Shown here one piece after another: positions 59,985 through 64,000 of a DNA stretch of 64,000 bases. Every line of letters starts with the position of its first letter. Within the stretch, counting starts at the first letter, position 1. The translations under genes and the position numbers were made by a program. The notes beneath the pieces are model-generated. The model saw only the letters and a program-made list of their open reading frames with translations. It had not been told where the DNA came from and ran no database searches. The stretch is from JASJAR01 sp039198225 (GTDB taxonomy: Bacteria > Pseudomonadota > Alphaproteobacteria > Rhodobacterales > Rhodobacteraceae), in assembly GCA_039198225.1 (NCBI GenBank), contig JBCCTQ010000020.1:1-64000 (forward strand). The letters run 5' to 3'.

Positions 59985-61382
59985 TTATTGCCGGATCGAG
60001 AAGTTCCGCGACAGGGTCACGAAGACGGTGTTCGACGACCGGTCATCCGTGCCGGTTTCCGAGATAAGCGCATAGCGGTACCCGGCCGTAAGCCCGAAGT
60101 CACGGGCGATCGTCCGGTTATAGCTCGCCCCGGCATTCAAGCGGTTGGTCGTATCGTCACCGCCGACCACCGATTGGCTCGCCAGGCTGACCGAAAGACC
60201 CACCGAAGAAAGGGCGTTGATGGTCTGATTGTAGCTCGCCGACCCGATCGTGTTGAGAACGGTCTCGTCGTCAGAATTCAAACCGGAGCGCTGGTTGAGG
60301 GAGAGCCGGATCTGGCCCGCCGGTGCGTCGCGGGTATAGCCCACACGGATCGCCGGGAGGACTTCGCCGTCGCTCAAGATCACGCCGCCATCAAGGTCGA
60401 GGCGGGCTGCCGGAAAGTCGATGCTGCGGCCAAGGCGGAGATCATCGACGGTGCCGCCCTCATTGACTTGACGTGAAGCGGAGACGCGGAATTCCCCGTT
60501 CCTAAGGGAGCGGTTGAATGACAAGCTGCCGCCGAAGCCTTCAAAGTCGCTGGTCGAGCGCGCAGCGCCGATGCCCGATGTGACGTCGCCCGTCCGGTAG
60601 GTCCCTCGGAAGGCAATCCGGTCGGTTTCAGAAAGATCGCGGCCTAGGCCGAGACCGAAATCATACTGTTCGCGATATGTATCCTCGTCATCATCTTCGT
60701 CGCGGTTGCTGTAAGCGGTGCCGAATGTCAGCTGCGTGGCCGGATCGAGCTCGAGGCCGAAATCCGCGTCGAGATTTGTGGACCGGGAATCAAACGCCGC
60801 CGTCGAATCCGTTTCGAATTCCCGGAACGCCTGGCGCGCCCTCAACTGGCCCGTGAACGGTGCGTTTTGTCCGAATTCGTACCGAACGCCATAGGCGTAA
60901 TCTACGCGTGTGCCCTCGGTGACGGTGATGTCGAGTTCGTCACCCAACTCATCGAGGATCGTGAACGTCGCGCTTTCGATACGTCGGCGAAAGTAATTGC
61001 CCTCGATGCCAAATTCCGACGTTTGGCCGAAGCGCGTGAACGAGGCGTCCACACCGGTCGTGCCGAGCTCGAAATCGTCGTCGCCCAGTTCCACCCCGAG
61101 AGTGAATCCCAGCGTCAATTGCTGGCTTCGCGTCGTCGAGGCTAGGTCGCCAGAAATCGACGTGATCGATCGAAATTCACCATCCGCCGGATCTTGGAGC
61201 GACGCATTGTCGGTGGCTTCAAAGGTCTGCCCGAGGCTTAGGTCGAAGGTGACACCTGCTTCCCCGGCGTTTTGCCCAAAGGCTGCGCCGGGCAGCGTGA
61301 CCGACACAAGTCCGATCACACCGATCCCGGCGCCCTTTAGCATGAAGTCCGGCAGTTTCTGCCGTGATATGTTTCTGCTCAC
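59985..61382 (-). CDS. Outer-membrane beta-barrel protein of an exopolysaccharide locus
   Basis: A 465-residue protein with a signal sequence (MLKGAGIGVIGLVSV to GAAFGQ) and about 20 alternating amphipathic strands (for example LTLGFTLGVELGDDDFEL, FRVSASRQVNEGGTV, GLTAGYRYALISETG), ending FVTLSRNFSIRQ. The pattern is that of the PEP-CTERM-associated outer-membrane proteins placed beside polysaccharide-export genes. I chose the GTG at 61382, seven bases after the previous stop; an ATG at 61343 is an alternative. A role in exopolysaccharide passage is inferred from the neighbours. Confidence 0.75.
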   Translation of the reverse strand: MSRNISRQKLPDFMLKGAGIGVIGLVSVTLPGAAFGQNAGEAGVTFDLSLGQTFEATDNASLQDPADGEFRSITSISGDLASTTRSQQLTLGFTLGVELGDDDFELGTTGVDASFTRFGQTSEFGIEGNYFRRRIESATFTILDELGDELDITVTEGTRVDYAYGVRYEFGQNAPFTGQLRARQAFREFETDSTAAFDSRSTNLDADFGLELDPATQLTFGTAYSNRDEDDDEDTYREQYDFGLGLGRDLSETDRIAFRGTYRTGDVTSGIGAARSTSDFEGFGGSLSFNRSLRNGEFRVSASRQVNEGGTVDDLRLGRSIDFPAARLDLDGGVILSDGEVLPAIRVGYTRDAPAGQIRLSLNQRSGLNSDDETVLNTIGSASYNQTINALSSVGLSVSLASQSVVGGDDTTNRLNAGASYNRTIARDFGLTAGYRYALISETGTDDRSSNTVFVTLSRNFSIRQ

Positions 61383-61389
61383 ACCTATC

Positions 61390-61986
61390 TCATTCAAACA
61401 GGCCCCTTGACGGAACAAGGATCACGTCACCATCCGCTAGAACGAGATCGCGCGAGAGGTCCCCACCCCGCGACAGAGCGCGATAGTTGATCTCGACCAG
61501 CTGCGCTGCGCCGGTACGAGGGTTAATCCGCCGAAGTTGGACACGGCGGTCGGCAGCGAAGGGGGTCAGCCCTCCACCCACAGCCAGGGCTTGCAGGAAC
61601 GTGGTGCCGCTGGGCACCTCCTGAGCACCGGGCTCGTTCACTTCGCCAAGGAAGTAAACGTCGATGGTCCGGGTCGCGACGCCGACTGGGCGTGCTTGAA
61701 CCGTTTGGACCGTTACAAAAACATTCGGTGTCGTGGCAAAGTTTGGCGAAATCGCGCTTTCGAGTGTTTGCTCCACTTGCGACACGGTCCGCCCCGTGAC
61801 CGGCACAGTGCCGGCAAACGGGAAGGTAATCGTGCCATCAGGCAGCACCAAAACCGATCGGTTTAGCGAGGAATCCTCCAGAACTTCAATCTGCAGGGTA
61901 TCGCCCGCCGAAACGGTAAATGCCCCTTGGGCATTTGCGACGGCAGCTCCAAACATCGCCAATATGGCAAGTACCATTGATCTCAT
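61390..61986 (-). CDS. Polysaccharide biosynthesis/export periplasmic or outer-membrane protein
   Basis: A 198-residue protein with a cleavable signal peptide (MVLAILAMFGAAVANAQG). It has a Poly_export domain (FTVSAGDTLQIEVLEDSSLN and VLPDGTITFPFAGTVPVTGR) and one SLBB domain (IDVYFLGEVNEPGAQEVPSG and LQALAVGGGLTPFAADRRV). There is no lipobox, unlike the export protein at 9405. It is about half that protein's size and belongs to a different locus. It lies between the TPR gene and the beta-barrel gene, all on the minus strand. Confidence 0.87.
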   Translation of the reverse strand: MRSMVLAILAMFGAAVANAQGAFTVSAGDTLQIEVLEDSSLNRSVLVLPDGTITFPFAGTVPVTGRTVSQVEQTLESAISPNFATTPNVFVTVQTVQARPVGVATRTIDVYFLGEVNEPGAQEVPSGTTFLQALAVGGGLTPFAADRRVQLRRINPRTGAAQLVEINYRALSRGGDLSRDLVLADGDVILVPSRGLFE

Positions 61987-62153
61987 CGAACTATTCTCCA
62001 AGTCGTCCCCCAGGTATGACCAAGACTTTCGCGTGGGCGAAAACCCGAGTCTAGCTCGATAGGGCTTCGGCAGGGCATTTGCACATTTCTGATGCGCGAA
62101 TGTAACCCAATCACCATACCACCCCGGATTGTCGCGGTTTTAATACCGTGATT

Positions 62154-64000
62154 CTATTCAGTTGTCTCTGTTTCGCTTTCCGATGCGAGCCGGTCGAGTT
62201 CGGCGCGCGCGATCTGAAATTGTTCTCGGCCGTCGCCCTCACCGGCCAATTCAAGCGCTTGCTCAAGCTGGGCTTTGGCCCGTTCGATTTTTCCGGTCTC
62301 CAGAAGCGCCATGCCCAAATGGAACTGAACGAGCGGATCTCCGCTCAGCGCTTTGGCCGCCGGCTCCAAGTAATCGATCGCGTCCTCGCTTTGGCCCCTC
62401 AGGTGAAGGAGCCAGCCATAGGTGTCTTGGAAAGCTGGCACTTCCGTGCCGCGCAGCCGCCGGGCGATTTGGAAGGCCCGTTCGACACTCTCTGGATCAC
62501 CGCGCACGGTCGACAGGAGCGAGGCGAGGTTATTGGCCACAACCGGTGAGCCGCTATTGGCCTCGTAGAGATCCTCATAAACCGAGATCGCCCCGTCGAG
62601 GTCGCCGTCCCGCTCAAGAAGAGAGGCCTTAAACCACATCAGATCGGGGTCGGTCGGGTAAGCTGCGAGGGCCGCATCGACCGTTTCGCGCGCGCCTGTG
62701 GCGTCGCCGGTCCGGCTTTGCATCGAGGCCAGAAGCCGCCACACCCGTGGATCGGCCGCGCCGCTCCCGATCATTGCTTGATATTCGGCAATGGCCGCCG
62801 CCGGATCGCCGGTTGCAGCCTTGGTGGCCGCATAGGCAAGCCGAAGGTTGGTGTCCTCCGGAGCGGCGTCGCGCGCTTTTTCAGCCGTTTCGAGGGCCGC
62901 TTCGGCGTTACCTTCGGCAAGATAGGTGCGCACCAGAAGGATCGACGCGGTCACGTCGCCTTCGCTGTCAGTGGCCATTTCCTCAAGCGTTCCGAGCAAT
63001 TCATCGGTCCGCTGTTGGGCTGAAAGCAGTGCCAACCGAAGTTGGGATGCCGCCGCGAGGGCGCGCTCCCCACCAAGGCGCTCGAGGCGCTCAAGAACCC
63101 CCTGGCCCCGCGGGAAATCCGTTGAAAGAACATAAGTGCGGCCAAGCTCACTTAGGATTTCAACGCTTTCCGGCGTCCGGCGAAGCCCTTCGACGAGTAC
63201 GCGCTCGGCCACGCGGTACCGTTCTTCTGCAACCAAAACGCTGGCATAGCGGAGCGTCGGCGCCGGAGCGTGTTCGGACGTTTCGACGGCCAGGGCCAAT
63301 GCATCACGGGCCAATTCATGGCTCCCGTTCCGACCATAGGCGGCCGCGAGAAGCATCATGGCTTCCACGTCGCGAGGCTCAGAACTCAAGGCGCTCCGAA
63401 GCGCGCGAATGGCATCGTCGGCCTCATCGGCTTCCGTCAGCCAGGCCGCTTGCATTTTCAACGCTTCGACATGACCCGGCTCGAATTCTAGAACCTCTTC
63501 GACGCGTCGCCGCGCGCCCACTTCGTTGCCCGTTCCGGCCAGCATCTGGGCCAGGGCGATCCGGAGATTGCCTGCCATGCCCTGGGGCGGCTCATTCGTG
63601 AGGATGTCTTCAAGCTCAGCAATCGCTTCCTCGGTCTGACCGAGATCGAAATTATACCCCGCCCTGAGCGAGCGGAGAATGACCGGCTCACTCGTGATAT
63701 CGACCGAAGTCTCAAGCTCCGCCAGGGCCGCCTCGGGGCCGCGGATATCGGCGATAAACCGGACCAGGGCGATATAGGTGCCAATATTCTCGGCCGTTGG
63801 GTCGGCGATGCTCCGGAAAAAGCCCTCGGCATCATCCTCGTTCCCGGTTGAGACCAGATAGCGGATTAGGGTCGCCTTGATCTCTTCGTCACCCGGATAG
63901 GTCTCGGCCATGGTCCGAAGATGGGCTTCGATCGCCTCCTCATCGCCGACTTGACCGAGAATGTTCAGCTTTATCAGGTAGTAGCTCTTGTTTTGGGGCA
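62154..64000 (-). CDS. TPR-repeat protein of exosortase-type locus, 5' end missing
   Basis: Partial: the frame stays open to the window edge, with residues such as KLNILGQVGDEEAIEAHLRT before the first Met inside. At least 615 residues of tandem tetratricopeptide repeats are seen (for example LASMQSRTGDATGARETVDA, NNLASLLSTVRGDPESVERA and FHLGMALLETGKIERAKAQL). This size and its place beside polysaccharide-export and beta-barrel genes match the PEP-CTERM-system TPR lipoproteins (PrsT-like). The lipobox, if any, lies outside the window. It ends 167 bp before the export gene. Confidence 0.8.
   Translation of the reverse strand, partial: PQNKSYYLIKLNILGQVGDEEAIEAHLRTMAETYPGDEEIKATLIRYLVSTGNEDDAEGFFRSIADPTAENIGTYIALVRFIADIRGPEAALAELETSVDITSEPVILRSLRAGYNFDLGQTEEAIAELEDILTNEPPQGMAGNLRIALAQMLAGTGNEVGARRRVEEVLEFEPGHVEALKMQAAWLTEADEADDAIRALRSALSSEPRDVEAMMLLAAAYGRNGSHELARDALALAVETSEHAPAPTLRYASVLVAEERYRVAERVLVEGLRRTPESVEILSELGRTYVLSTDFPRGQGVLERLERLGGERALAAASQLRLALLSAQQRTDELLGTLEEMATDSEGDVTASILLVRTYLAEGNAEAALETAEKARDAAPEDTNLRLAYAATKAATGDPAAAIAEYQAMIGSGAADPRVWRLLASMQSRTGDATGARETVDAALAAYPTDPDLMWFKASLLERDGDLDGAISVYEDLYEANSGSPVVANNLASLLSTVRGDPESVERAFQIARRLRGTEVPAFQDTYGWLLHLRGQSEDAIDYLEPAAKALSGDPLVQFHLGMALLETGKIERAKAQLEQALELAGEGDGREQFQIARAELDRLASESETETTE

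Overview
The window reads as chromosomal DNA of a GC-rich alphaproteobacterium, most probably of the order Rhodobacterales. This rests on gene content and signals: a CckA hybrid kinase next to recA, a CtrA-type TTAA-N7-TTAA site, an alphaproteobacterial LexA box (GAAC-N7-GAAC), PntAB, UPF0262 and HlyU-family small proteins, a degenerate RibBA, and a VPLPA-type C-terminal sorting signal. No rRNA, tRNA, CRISPR array, insertion sequence or prophage was recognised.

Layout. 1-5 kb: uvrA, a small periplasmic protein, and a predicted jelly-roll protein with a glycine-rich hydrophobic segment. 5-14 kb: the riboflavin operon on the minus strand (nrdR, ribD, then ribE, ribBA-like, ribH, nusB), split by three plus-strand capsule genes (KpsS-like, Wza/KpsD-like lipoprotein, KpsC-like). 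Dodecin, a flavin-storage protein, is divergent from nrdR. 14.5-19 kb: small enzymes and hypothetical genes (YjbQ, DHFR-like reductase, SRPBCC, YbjN, HlyU, a tail-anchored nucleotidyltransferase-like protein). 19-33 kb: housekeeping genes rpoD, dnaG, guaB, rsmB, cckA, recA and alaS. 33-45 kb: an orphan ABC ATPase, UPF0262, a low-molecular-weight phosphatase, pntAB, a D-lyxose isomerase, a GATase-type hydrolase, glcG-like and glcB, then a photolyase-family gene with a DUF2256 gene too short for routine ORF calling. 45-59 kb: pepN, a PlsC-like acyltransferase, a VPLPA-CTERM protein, a transglycosylase-like lipoprotein, ctaA, an M32 carboxypeptidase, trmJ, a ThiE-like protein, gatB and an orphan helical-repeat protein. 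59-64 kb: two DUF4177-like paralogs converge on a beta-barrel, polysaccharide-export and TPR gene set that resembles exosortase-associated exopolysaccharide loci and runs off the window.

Most notable observations. (1) recA has an in-frame TAG at codon 182, followed directly by ATG, although its promoter region carries a perfect LexA box. (2) At least two families of dispersed short intergenic repeats are visible by eye: a three-copy double-hairpin element and a six-copy element whose core reads GCCTCCGGCGGGAGTATTTT. (3) One double-hairpin copy supplies the last codons and the stop of the DUF2256 gene. (4) A CtrA site lies upstream of cckA. (5) Several orphan proteins have no evident family, notably those at 3603, 17287 and 56981. 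I did not find a clear-cut new multi-gene system. The best candidates for something new are the repeat families and the orphan helical-repeat gene.
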